Positions 34,501-42,103 of a stretch of DNA of 64,000 nt are shown here, piece after piece. This DNA comes from WHSW01 sp963769945 (GTDB lineage Bacteria; Actinomycetota; Thermoleophilia; Solirubrobacterales; 70-9): the NCBI GenBank assembly GCA_963769945.1, contig CAVYOA010000017.1, positions 1-64,000 of the forward strand, given 5' to 3'. The notes beneath the pieces are model-generated. The model saw nothing but the letters and a program-made list of their open reading frames with translations, searched no databases and was not told where the DNA came from. The position numbers and the translations under genes were made by a program. Numbering within the stretch: position 1 is the first letter of the stretch; each line of letters begins with the position of its first letter.

Positions 34501-34543
34501 GAGGGGTCACTTACTGGGCCCACGCTCCAGTAACTGCCCCTTC
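34501..34543. repeat. Palindromic repeat family C, copy 2
   Basis: A 43-base palindrome, the same length as copy 1: GAGGGGTCA-c-TTACT, a 13-base loop, AGTAA-c-TGCCCCTTC. It lies 12 bases upstream of the sulfatase start and 17 bases beyond the end of the glycine-rich-protein gene. Confidence 0.83.
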
Positions 34544-34560
34544 ACCGCTTCGGCGAACGC

Positions 34561-35187
34561 TCAGACGCCGCCCCCGCCTCCGCATCCCCCGCCGCATCCG
34601 CCCCCGCCGCCCGCGGAGCCGTCGCCGCCGAAGTCCATCGGCAAAGCTCCGCCGTCGCCACCACCACCTCTGCGGTAGCGCGAACGCACCGCACGCCGGA
34701 AATCGACCGCGATGCCCAGGGGTAGCTCGATTCCAAGACTTCGGTCGAGGTTCCAGAGGATCGATTCGCCTTCGCGTGCCCCCGCATCGCTTCGGTCCCA
34801 TGCCTGGACGAGCTCCGTCTCGCCGTCGGCGTCCTCGAGCTCGCTGTCTCCTTCGGGAATGTGGTGCAGGTACTCGCCGTAGGCGCGATCGCAGAAGTCG
34901 ATGTAGCTGGCTGAGTCGAGGATGAACTCATGCCAGGCGAGGTCTACGACTCGCGACGGCATCGCCAGGGTCGTCCCGCCGCGCCAGGCACAGCAGATGA
35001 ACCAATCGCGAAGGCCTTGCTCGATCTCGGCGTACTCATAGTCGCTCAGCGTGGGCTGCTTGCGGCGAACCCCGCGCTCGATGTGTGCGGGGAACTGATA
35101 TCCGGCGATGAACTTCTCGCCTTTTTTCGGCGAGGGCCGGCGTCGGAACAAACCGCGGTCTCTTCTCGATGTCGTTCTCATCTCCAT
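34561..35187 (-). CDS. GRDP-like protein with Gly/Cys-rich tail
   Basis: A 208-residue protein resembling the glycine-rich-domain (GRDP) family: PSRVVDLAWHEFILDSASYI and YIDFCDRAYGEYLHHIPEG are the conserved WHEF-type segment. The N-terminus is basic. The last 30 residues are almost only Gly with four Cys or Ala interruptions (GGGGGCGGGCGGGGGV). Such tails occur in several actinobacterial membrane proteins. The function is unknown; no signal peptide or membrane helix is seen. Confidence 0.72.
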   Translation of the reverse strand: MEMRTTSRRDRGLFRRRPSPKKGEKFIAGYQFPAHIERGVRRKQPTLSDYEYAEIEQGLRDWFICCAWRGGTTLAMPSRVVDLAWHEFILDSASYIDFCDRAYGEYLHHIPEGDSELEDADGETELVQAWDRSDAGAREGESILWNLDRSLGIELPLGIAVDFRRAVRSRYRRGGGGDGGALPMDFGGDGSAGGGGGCGGGCGGGGGV

Positions 35188-35341
35188 GCGGAAATGATCC
35201 TCGACCTAGCCTCACGCGAACCTAAAGCGCCCGCCGCCAAGTCACAAACTCAGCACAAGCAGCCTGGCGCCACCGAGCGGTACCTAACTGCACCCAGGCC
35301 TCAGTTTCCTCCCGCTCGACCGCATCGCGCCCGGCTCGGCG

Positions 35342-37153
35342 CTACTTCTCGTAGAGCCCGTCGATCTCGGCCGCGTACTTGTCGGCGACGACGTTTCGCT
35401 TCACCTTCATCGTCGGCGTCAGCTCGCCGCTCTCTTGCGAGAGGTCGGCGGGCAGGACCTTGATCTTCTTCACCTGCTCGACGCGGGCGAACTTCTCGTT
35501 GATCTTGTTGACGTGGGCCATGATCGAGGCCTGCACGCCGGGATCGCCGGGCAGCGAGCCTGGGTCGACTCCGTGTGCCGAGCCGTACTTGGCGGCCTCC
35601 TCGGGATCAAGCGTGACGAGGGCGACCAGAAACGGCCGGCGGTCGCCGATGACGACGCACTGGGAAACGAGCGCGTGCTGTTTGATCTGCGCCTCGAGGT
35701 TGGCCGGGGTGATGTTCTTGCCCCCGGCGGTGATGATGATGTCCTTCTTTCGGCCGGTGATCTTGAGGTAGCCGTCGGGATCGATCTCGCCGATGTCGCC
35801 GGTGTGAAGCCAGCCGTCGACGATCGTCTCCGCCGTCGCCTCGTCGTTCTTGTAGTAGCCCTGGAAGATGTTGGCGCCCTTGACGAGGATCTCGCCGTCC
35901 TCGGCGATCTTCAGCTCGCAGCCTGGAAACGGCTTGCCGACCGTGCCCCAGCGAAAGTCCTCGGGCGTGGAGATCGTCGACGCGGTCGAGGTCTCGGTCA
36001 TGCCCCAGCCCTCGAGCACGAGCACGCCGGCGGCGTCGAAAAACTCGAGGATCTCCGGGTTGATCGGCGCGGCGCCCGTGACCGCGAGGTTGAGGTTGCC
36101 GCCGAACAGGCCGCGGATCTTCGACAGGACCTGTTTGTCGGCGAGCCGGTACTGAAAAGCGAGGATCGAGTTCGGCTTCTTGCCTGCGCGCTCGAGCGCG
36201 CGCACCTTCTTGCCGACGCCGATCGCCCAGTCGAAGACGCGCTTCTTCAGCCCGCCCTCCTCCTCAATTGCCGACGTCGCCGCCGTGTAGATCTTCTCGA
36301 AGATCCGCGGCACCGAGGGGAAGTAGGTGGGCTTGACCTCGGCGAGGTTCGACATGATCTTCAGCGGGTCGCGCTCCCAGTAGGCGAGCGTCGCCCCGAG
36401 GTCGAAGGTGCCGAGCTGGATCAGCAGGGCGAAGGAGTGTGCCAGCGGCAAGAACAGGTAGGTGATCTCGTCGTCGCCGAGGACATTGACCGCGTGCACC
36501 ATCTCGAGCATCGAGTGGTAGTTGCCGTGGGAGATGACGCAGCCCTTGGGCGGCCCGGTGGTGCCCGAGGTGTATATGAAGGTGCAGATATCGTCGCCGC
36601 TGACACTCGACCAGCGCTGCTCCCAGTCGGCCTCGCTGCCCTCGGCGCCCCGCGCTTCGAGCTCGGCCATCGCGATCGTGCCGTTGGACTGGCCGGTCAT
36701 GCGGATGACGTGCTCGAGCTTCGGGCACTTGTCGCGCACGCGGCGTACCTTGTCGGCCTGCTCGTCGTCCTCGACGATGACCGCGACGGCGTCGGAGTTC
36801 TCGAGTACGTACTGGCACTCCTCCGGCGAGTTGGTCTGATAGATGGGAACGACGGTCGCGCCGGCCGAAAGCGCGGCGAAGTCGAAGTAGGTCCACTCTG
36901 GACGAGTGTTCGAGAGGATCGCGACCTTGTCGCCCTTCTCGATCCCGAGATCGATCAGCCCGAGCGAGAGCTTGCGCACGATCTCGCCGACCTCGGTATA
37001 GGTCTTCGACGACCACTGCCCGGAATCGTCCTTGTAGATGACGGCCTTCTTGGAGCCGTGCTTGCGAACCGCCAGCGGGAGCAGGTCCGCCAGGGTCGAA
37101 GCGCCGGTCGCCGCCTCGGTCGCAGGTCTGTCGACCGTCGCCATCTCCATCAA
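35342..37153 (-). CDS. AMP-dependent long-chain acyl-CoA synthetase
   Basis: A 603-residue ANL-superfamily enzyme that activates fatty acids to acyl-CoA via acyl-AMP. The P-loop-like A3 motif is FIYTSGTTGPPKGCVISHGN. GWGMTETSTASTIS is the A5 region, DGWLHTGDIGEIDPDGYLKI is A7, and GRKKDIIITAGGKNITP is A8 with the hinge. The catalytic Lys lies in the C-terminal SGELTPTMKVKRN. Close to FadD15/FAA1-type enzymes. A TTG three bases upstream of ATG 37150 gives the longest form; either could be used. Confidence 0.92.
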   Translation of the reverse strand: MMEMATVDRPATEAATGASTLADLLPLAVRKHGSKKAVIYKDDSGQWSSKTYTEVGEIVRKLSLGLIDLGIEKGDKVAILSNTRPEWTYFDFAALSAGATVVPIYQTNSPEECQYVLENSDAVAVIVEDDEQADKVRRVRDKCPKLEHVIRMTGQSNGTIAMAELEARGAEGSEADWEQRWSSVSGDDICTFIYTSGTTGPPKGCVISHGNYHSMLEMVHAVNVLGDDEITYLFLPLAHSFALLIQLGTFDLGATLAYWERDPLKIMSNLAEVKPTYFPSVPRIFEKIYTAATSAIEEEGGLKKRVFDWAIGVGKKVRALERAGKKPNSILAFQYRLADKQVLSKIRGLFGGNLNLAVTGAAPINPEILEFFDAAGVLVLEGWGMTETSTASTISTPEDFRWGTVGKPFPGCELKIAEDGEILVKGANIFQGYYKNDEATAETIVDGWLHTGDIGEIDPDGYLKITGRKKDIIITAGGKNITPANLEAQIKQHALVSQCVVIGDRRPFLVALVTLDPEEAAKYGSAHGVDPGSLPGDPGVQASIMAHVNKINEKFARVEQVKKIKVLPADLSQESGELTPTMKVKRNVVADKYAAEIDGLYEK

Positions 37154-37262
37154 TGTGCCTCTCCCCGGTAGTCGCGGAAACCCAACGGCTACGCCGTCAG
37201 GCAGCGAAACTTACCTCAGCCGGAGTACCGGAGTACTCGAGGGCCGCTCGCGCGGCTTTGTG

Positions 37263-37445
37263 TCAGGCGGCAGCCTGTTCGGGCTTGGGCGACTGACCGA
37301 GCTGGCGAAGCGTGGAGAGAAAGAGGGCCTTGTCGATTCGGCCGTTGAAGATCGGTACGCCGGTCTCGACGCATCTGGAGATCACCTCTTCACGCTTCAT
37401 GTGCATCTCGTCGGCGAGCTCGGACGGCGTCAGGTGATTGGCCAC
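37263..37445 (-). CDS. Small helical protein, possible DNA-binding, unknown function
   Basis: A 60-residue protein (MANHLTPSELADEMHMKREE, then VISRCVETGVPIFNGRIDKA) whose spacing resembles a helix-turn-helix followed by a short wing, as in small excisionase-like proteins. GTG start with a strong GAGGAG ribosome binding site six bases upstream supports a real gene. It lies upstream of the acyl-CoA synthetase gene on the same strand, 109 bases away, and could share its transcript. Confidence 0.62.
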   Translation of the reverse strand: MANHLTPSELADEMHMKREEVISRCVETGVPIFNGRIDKALFLSTLRQLGQSPKPEQAAA

Positions 37446-37520
37446 GTGCTACTCCTCGATAGCTGACAGGAAGATTACAAAGAGTCTTATCGCGTCTTGC
37501 GGACGCGGTCAAACCAATAC

Positions 37521-38282
37521 TCACACCGGGTTCGCAATATCGATGAATTCGTGCTCGATCTCGAACCGTTCGGCGACGAGATCGCCGAGCCGGCGGATGC
37601 CGAGCGTCTCCGTCGCGTAGTGCCCGGCGGCGATGAAATGGATCGCGGCCTCGCGCGCATCGGCCATCACGTGCTCGGCCGGCTCGCCGGTTAGGTAGGC
37701 GTCGAGGCCGAGAGCGATCGCGTCGTGCACGTTTCCGGCCGCGGCCCCCGAGCAGATGCCGATCGAGCGCACCTCGGCTGGCCCTGCGTCGAAGACGAGC
37801 GGCTCGCGGTCCAGCAGTTCTGCGACGGCGGCGAAGAGCTCGGCGGCAGCGATCGGCTGCTCGCGAACGCCGACGACGCCGATCGCGCGCCCGCGCACCA
37901 CCGCCAGCTCGCCAGGCTGGCGCTCGAATCCGAGCGCCGCGCAGAGCAGGGCGTTGTTGCCGACCTGCGCGTGCGCATCGAGCGGCAGGTGATAGCCGGC
38001 GACCGAGAGCTCGGCGCCGAGCGCGAGGTGCAGCCGCGCCGCCATCGCCTCGCTCAGCGAGCGGGGCAGAAAGTCCCAGAAGAGGCCGTGGTGGGCGAGC
38101 ACCATCTGCGCGCCGCAGTCGCGCGCCTGCGTCAGCAGCTCGAGGTGCGCGGAGACACCCGTGGCGATTTTTGTCACCTCGCCGGCACCCGGGACCTGGA
38201 GCCCGTTGGGGCCGTAGTCATCGAAACTCGAGGCGTCGAGCAGCTCGTCGCAGAAGGCGATGATCTCGTCGCGCGCGGCCAT
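37521..38282 (-). CDS. Nif3-like dinuclear metal-centre protein
   Basis: A 253-residue NIF3/YbgI-family protein (annotated in databases as GTP cyclohydrolase 1 type 2 homologue; the true role is unsettled). Metal ligand motifs are LAHHGLFWDF near residue 62, AYHLPLDAH-like sequence (GYHLPLDAHAQVGNN) and the C-terminal AGHYATETLGIRRLGD. LTGEPAEHV is also conserved. The sequence lacks the central insertion domain seen in longer members. Confidence 0.9.
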   Translation of the reverse strand: MAARDEIIAFCDELLDASSFDDYGPNGLQVPGAGEVTKIATGVSAHLELLTQARDCGAQMVLAHHGLFWDFLPRSLSEAMAARLHLALGAELSVAGYHLPLDAHAQVGNNALLCAALGFERQPGELAVVRGRAIGVVGVREQPIAAAELFAAVAELLDREPLVFDAGPAEVRSIGICSGAAAGNVHDAIALGLDAYLTGEPAEHVMADAREAAIHFIAAGHYATETLGIRRLGDLVAERFEIEHEFIDIANPV

Positions 38283-38309
38283 GGCGCGACGACTCTACGA
38301 TGTTCGCCA

Positions 38310-38570
38310 ATGCAGGATGCAACCTCCAGCACGGCGGGCAAGCGCAGCGCCTTCATCGACTCCTTGATGGACACGGAGCTGTACTCGATCGGTGCCTATT
38401 TCTGCGATGAGAACCCCGAGCTTGTCGACGATGTCGTTCGCCTCAGCGTCGAGATCGAGCGCTCGGGCCTCGAGGCCTACGCAAGGGCCGGTGACGCAGC
38501 GCTCGAGGAGACCTTCGAGACGCTGCTGACGGGGCTCGCGGTGCGCTACTACAAGGCGGTTGCGGGCTGA
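38310..38570 (+). CDS. Small acidic protein, unknown function
   Basis: An 86-residue protein, probably all-helical (MDTELYSIGAYFCDENPELV and EETFETLLTGLAVRYYKAV). I do not recognise the family. ATG 38310 is the first Met after the divergent nif3-like gene; the frame is open upstream only as antisense of that gene. It is 17 bases from the DsbA-like gene and probably in one transcript with it. Confidence 0.55.
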   Translation: MQDATSSTAGKRSAFIDSLMDTELYSIGAYFCDENPELVDDVVRLSVEIERSGLEAYARAGDAALEETFETLLTGLAVRYYKAVAG

Positions 38571-38587
38571 GCCCCTGGATTCCGCGC

Positions 38588-39253
38588 GTGCTGATCGTCC
38601 TCATCGGCGCCGGGGTGATCGCCGCGATCGTTTCGATCTCGGTCGGCGAGGGCGGGCCGCTGGGGTCCGATGTCGGCGGCGTCAACGAGGTGCAGCGAAT
38701 CTTCGGCGGCGTCTCCCAGGACGGCGCAATTCTCGGTTCCGATGATGCCGAGATCACCGTCTCGGTCTTCAACGACCTCCAGTGCGCCAGCACCTGCGTC
38801 GAGTTCGAGCTCGAGACGATCGACCCCCTGATCGAGCAGTACGCGCGCGGCGAGGATGTGCGCTTCGAGTTTCGCCACTTCTCGCTCGCCCCCAACGACA
38901 CCACGCTCGCGGCGATCGCGGCCGAGGCGGCGGGGCTGCAGTCGCGTCAGTGGCAGTACCTGGACACGTTCTTTCGAAATCAGGAGCTGGTCGCGAGCCG
39001 CGGCGTCGTCGATTCGACGATGCGCGAGATCGCCGAGGCGGTACCGCAGCTCGAGCTCGAGCCATGGCAGGACGCCTACGACTCGGGTGAGGCCGAGGAG
39101 CTGGTGCGCGCCGATGCCATGCTCGCCAACGAGCTCGAGCTCACGGCCGAGCCAGCGGTGGTGGTCTCCGGGCCCGGCGGGCAAAGTGAGCTGACCGATA
39201 CGCCCAGCCTCGAGCAGATCGAGGAAGCGATCGACCAGGTGGCGCTTCGTTAG
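38588..39253 (+). CDS. DsbA-family thioredoxin-like protein with CX3C motif
   Basis: A 221-residue membrane-anchored protein with thioredoxin-like fold. Residues 1-20 form a membrane helix (LIVLIGAGVIAAIVSI). ITVSVFNDLQCASTCVEFEL is the active-site strand, and LTAEPAVVVSGPGG is the cis-Pro-type segment. Instead of the usual CxxC the site reads C-A-S-T-C, one residue longer, which makes ordinary disulfide oxidase chemistry uncertain. GTG start. The gene converges on a methyltransferase gene with overlapping stops. Confidence 0.78.
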   Translation: MLIVLIGAGVIAAIVSISVGEGGPLGSDVGGVNEVQRIFGGVSQDGAILGSDDAEITVSVFNDLQCASTCVEFELETIDPLIEQYARGEDVRFEFRHFSLAPNDTTLAAIAAEAAGLQSRQWQYLDTFFRNQELVASRGVVDSTMREIAEAVPQLELEPWQDAYDSGEAEELVRADAMLANELELTAEPAVVVSGPGGQSELTDTPSLEQIEEAIDQVALR

Positions 39254-40119
39254 CCGGGATTGCGCGCGGCGACGATCCAGACCGATGCCTGGGCATAGAC
39301 CCCTTCGGGTCCGGCGAGCTCCTCGTAGGCGTCGCGCAGCGCCGCTTCGATCTTTGGGCGGAGTCGCTCGGCCTCGTCGCCTGCAAGGCGCATGAGCTCG
39401 GCAGCCGGGCCGATCGCCGTGACGAAGTTGACCGTTTCGTCGAGGTCTTTGCCCATGCGGTAGCTGACGTCGAAGCGATGAAGCGTGATCTCCTCGAAGC
39501 CGGCGTGGACGAGGATCTCGGTCGTCGTGTCGGCGTTTGCCATCGAGAACGGGCCCGGTCCGCAGGTCGGCTCATCGGTCTCGTCGGGTCGTTCGAGGAA
39601 GCGATTGGCGACCAGCTCGCCGCGATGAAGCCAGTCGTTGTCGAGCTTTCGCCGCCACACGGTCATGCACAGCTGGCCGCCAGGGATGAGGGCGCTGCGA
39701 ATGTTGCGAAGCGCCGGGACCGGCGCCGCGAAGAACATCGTCCCCATGCGTGAGAAGGCGTAGTCGAACCCGTCGCCGAGCTCGGCCACCTGGGCATCGC
39801 CGACGAAATACTCGATGTTCTCGATGCCGGCCTGCGAAGCCTCTTCGCTGGCGGTCTCGATGAAGCGCTCGCCGGCGTCCATGCCGACGACGTGACCTTC
39901 GGCTCCGACGAGCTCGCCAAGTCGAACGGTCGTCTCGCCGAGCCCGCAGCCGATGTCGAGCACGCGCGCACCTGCGGCCGGTGGATGCAGGCGAAGAGCC
40001 TCCTCGGACAACGGCGCGTTCTGCGTCGTGATCACGTCGCGAATAGCGAGCCAGCGATCGAAGAGGACGCCGCCCCACGCCTCGACAGCTTCCTCGTTCA
40101 TCGGCGCTATCTGTGCCAT
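39250..40119 (-). CDS. SAM-dependent methyltransferase, class I
   Basis: A 289-residue class I methyltransferase. Motif I is VLDIGCGLGETTVRLGELVG, the acidic loop 2 is VVGMDAGERFI, motif II/III is YAFSRMGTMFFAAPVPALRN, and GGQLCMTVWRRKLDN follows. The overall pattern resembles UbiE/arsM-like small-molecule methyltransferases; the substrate is unknown. Confidence 0.85.
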   Translation of the reverse strand: MAQIAPMNEEAVEAWGGVLFDRWLAIRDVITTQNAPLSEEALRLHPPAAGARVLDIGCGLGETTVRLGELVGAEGHVVGMDAGERFIETASEEASQAGIENIEYFVGDAQVAELGDGFDYAFSRMGTMFFAAPVPALRNIRSALIPGGQLCMTVWRRKLDNDWLHRGELVANRFLERPDETDEPTCGPGPFSMANADTTTEILVHAGFEEITLHRFDVSYRMGKDLDETVNFVTAIGPAAELMRLAGDEAERLRPKIEAALRDAYEELAGPEGVYAQASVWIVAARNPG

Positions 40120-40192
40120 CGGTTGACCTTAATCGAGGCGTGATCGACGCGCAAGCGTTGACGAGTCGGTCTCGCGAAATAATGGACTGGCA

Positions 40193-40594
40193 ATGTCACA
40201 GGACAACGTCGAGCTCGTCCGGGCTGTATTCGCGTCTGTGACGATTCCAGGGGATCCCGAACCGATAATCGCCGTCAGCGATCCGGGCTTCGAGATGCAC
40301 CTCGTCGGGGTCGGCGGAGAACCCGTCTACTACGAGGGTGCGAGTGGCATCCGTGAGTTCTTTCGCGACGTGGCCGAGGACTGGGAAACCTTCCGCTTTG
40401 AGGGGACAGATTTCCGTGATCTCGGCGACCGGGTTGTGGTGCTCGGGGATGTTCGAGGTCGCGGCCGCGCGAGCGGGGTTCAGGTTGAAGATCGTTGGGG
40501 CTTGATCGTCGAGCTGAAGGCAGGCACGGCCATGAGCCTGCACGGGTACCTCGACGAGCGCGGAGCTCTAGACGCTGCTGGCTTGACGGAGTGA
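40193..40594 (+). CDS. NTF2-like (SnoaL-type) small protein
   Basis: A 133-residue single-domain protein of the NTF2-like fold. It opens MSQDNVELVRAVFASV, the standard N-terminal helix of this group. FEMHLVGVGG and the YYEGASGIREFFRDVAEDWE helix follow, then a four-stranded sheet ending MSLHGYLDERGAL. Members are enzymes or binding proteins of many kinds, so no function is given. Confidence 0.82.
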   Translation: MSQDNVELVRAVFASVTIPGDPEPIIAVSDPGFEMHLVGVGGEPVYYEGASGIREFFRDVAEDWETFRFEGTDFRDLGDRVVVLGDVRGRGRASGVQVEDRWGLIVELKAGTAMSLHGYLDERGALDAAGLTE

Positions 40595-40621
40595 GTCCCG
40601 TCTGGCGCTGACCGACGACCG

Positions 40622-41374
40622 TCAGGTGCCCTCGGCGTTCGGCTTTGCCGGCGTCGCGGGCTTGTCGGCGAGGATCGAGCCGAGCTTGTGCGTCAGCAGG
40701 ACGAGGCCGATGAGCACGATCGCGCCGATCCAGAGGACCGGATCGGTGGGCGAGAGCTCCTCGAGCTCGCTGCCGAGGTAGACGAAGACCGCGGTCAAGG
40801 GGATGTAGCCGACGGCAGTGGTCCAGGCGTAGGTCGAGAAGCGCACCCGAGCTGCCCCGGCGACAATCGAGAAGAAGCTGAACGGGACCAGCGGGATCAG
40901 CCGCATTGCCAGCAGCGTCGGCGCGCCGGCACCGGCGGCGATCCGCTCGACGCGCTCGAATCGGACCTGGCCCATGAGCCGGTAAAGCAGCGGCCGCGCC
41001 GCATATGCGCCGACGAAGTAGCCGACGATGCCGTTGACCGTCCAAGCGACCGTCATCAGCGCCAGCGCGCCCCAGAATCCGTAGACGAAGCCGCTCGCGA
41101 GGTTGAGGATCTCGGTCGGATACCAAACGACGACGTGGACGAGGGCGAGCAAGAAGACGATGAGGACGCCGCCGACGCCAAGCTCGCGCAGGTCGTAGCG
41201 CAGGGCCCCGGTCCTACCCGCGAGCGCGTCGGAGAGTGCGTCGCGCAAGGGCTCGATCGCGAACACGAGCACTGCGAGCAGGCCGATTCCGGCGAGCGTG
41301 ACGGCGACGCCTGTCAATGACGGAAGACGCCCGCGACCGCGACCGTTGGGTGTGGGGGCAGATTGGCCGGTCAA
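40622..41374 (-). CDS. TVP38/TMEM64-family membrane protein
   Basis: A 250-residue polytopic membrane protein with the SNARE-associated/VTT domain. The re-entrant motif is VWYPTEILNLASGFVYGFWG, then NGIVGYFVGAYAARPLL and RLIPLVPFSFFSIVAGAARV, all hallmarks of this family. The TTG at 41374 is the most upstream plausible start before the tRNA; a TTG near 41320 is an alternative. Members act in lipid scrambling or transport. Confidence 0.85.
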   Translation of the reverse strand: MTGQSAPTPNGRGRGRLPSLTGVAVTLAGIGLLAVLVFAIEPLRDALSDALAGRTGALRYDLRELGVGGVLIVFLLALVHVVVWYPTEILNLASGFVYGFWGALALMTVAWTVNGIVGYFVGAYAARPLLYRLMGQVRFERVERIAAGAGAPTLLAMRLIPLVPFSFFSIVAGAARVRFSTYAWTTAVGYIPLTAVFVYLGSELEELSPTDPVLWIGAIVLIGLVLLTHKLGSILADKPATPAKPNAEGT

Positions 41375-41455
41375 GTCTCGATCAAGTATGCGTAATGCCC
41401 AATGGCGCGCAGGCGGAATGGCCGAAGCAGGCGTTTTCGCAATACTCAGACGCCT

Positions 41456-41529
41456 CGGGGCGTGGCGCAGCCTGGTAGCGCGCACCGTTCGGGTCGGTGA
41501 GGTCCCCGGTTCAAATCCGGGCGCCCCGA
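41456..41529 (+). tRNA. tRNA-Pro (anticodon CGG)
   Basis: A 74-base cloverleaf. Acceptor stem CGGGGCG/CGCCCCG with discriminator A, D-arm with AGCCTGGTAGC, anticodon stem CACCG/CGGTG around loop TTCGGGT (anticodon CGG, proline codon CCG) and T-arm with GGTTCAAATCC. CCA is not encoded. It lies alone between two minus-strand genes. Confidence 0.95.
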
Positions 41530-41604
41530 TTGGCGCGATTCGCCGACCGCCAGCTTGCGTCCCATAGTGGGACGCTTGCTGCCGCTCGACTGGTTGGAGC
41601 GCCG

Positions 41605-42103
41605 CTAGTGGTGATGGGTGTGGCCCGATAGCAGGCGCAGGACGTGGGGGATCGCCTCGGCGATGCCGCCGCCGGCCTGCTCGATCGCCGGCGGGTTGCC
41701 CGGGAAGTTGACGATCAGCGTGCGCCCGCGGGTGCCGACGAGCCCGCGCGAGACCATCCACAACGAGACGTGATCGCGCGATGCCGTCGCTCATCGCCTC
41801 GGCCATCCCCGGAGCCTCGCGGTCGATCACGTCGCGGGTCGCCTCGGGGGTGACGTCGGAGCGCGAGAAGCCGGTGCCGCCGGTCGTCATCACGAGCTCG
41901 CAGCCGCCCTCGTCACACCACCAGCGCAGGCGCCCGGCAATCAGCTCGCGCTCGTCGGGGATCACCTCGCTGCCGACCACGATCGCGCCGACGCTCTCGG
42001 CGAAGGCTGCGAGCGCCGGGCCGCTCTCGTCGGTGCCGTCGCCGCGCGAGCGCGAGGTCGAGACCGTGATCACGGCCGCGCGCGGCTGTTCGCGCTCAGC
42101 CAC
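41605..42103 (-). CDS. mog: Molybdopterin adenylyltransferase MogA/MoaB (one frameshift near 41770)
   Basis: About 165 residues of the MogA/MoaB family, which activates molybdopterin by adenylylation before Mo insertion. Motifs: AAVITVSTSRSRGDGTDESG, then the signature TTGGTGFSRSDVTPEATRDV. After a one-base shift near 41770 the protein continues SRGLVGTRGRTLIVNFPGNP and ends GHTHHH. Both halves are fully typical, so a sequencing indel is more likely than a dead gene. The start overlaps moaDEC. Confidence 0.85.

Noticed and set aside
37690..37700. GGTTAGGTAGG near an iron-box-like half site inside the Nif3-like gene
   Set aside because: It lacks the second half CCTAA and lies within a coding region.
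37725..38309. Plus-strand open frame upstream of the small gene at 38310
   Set aside because: It is antisense to the Nif3-like gene and has no coding character of its own; the gene starts at 38310.
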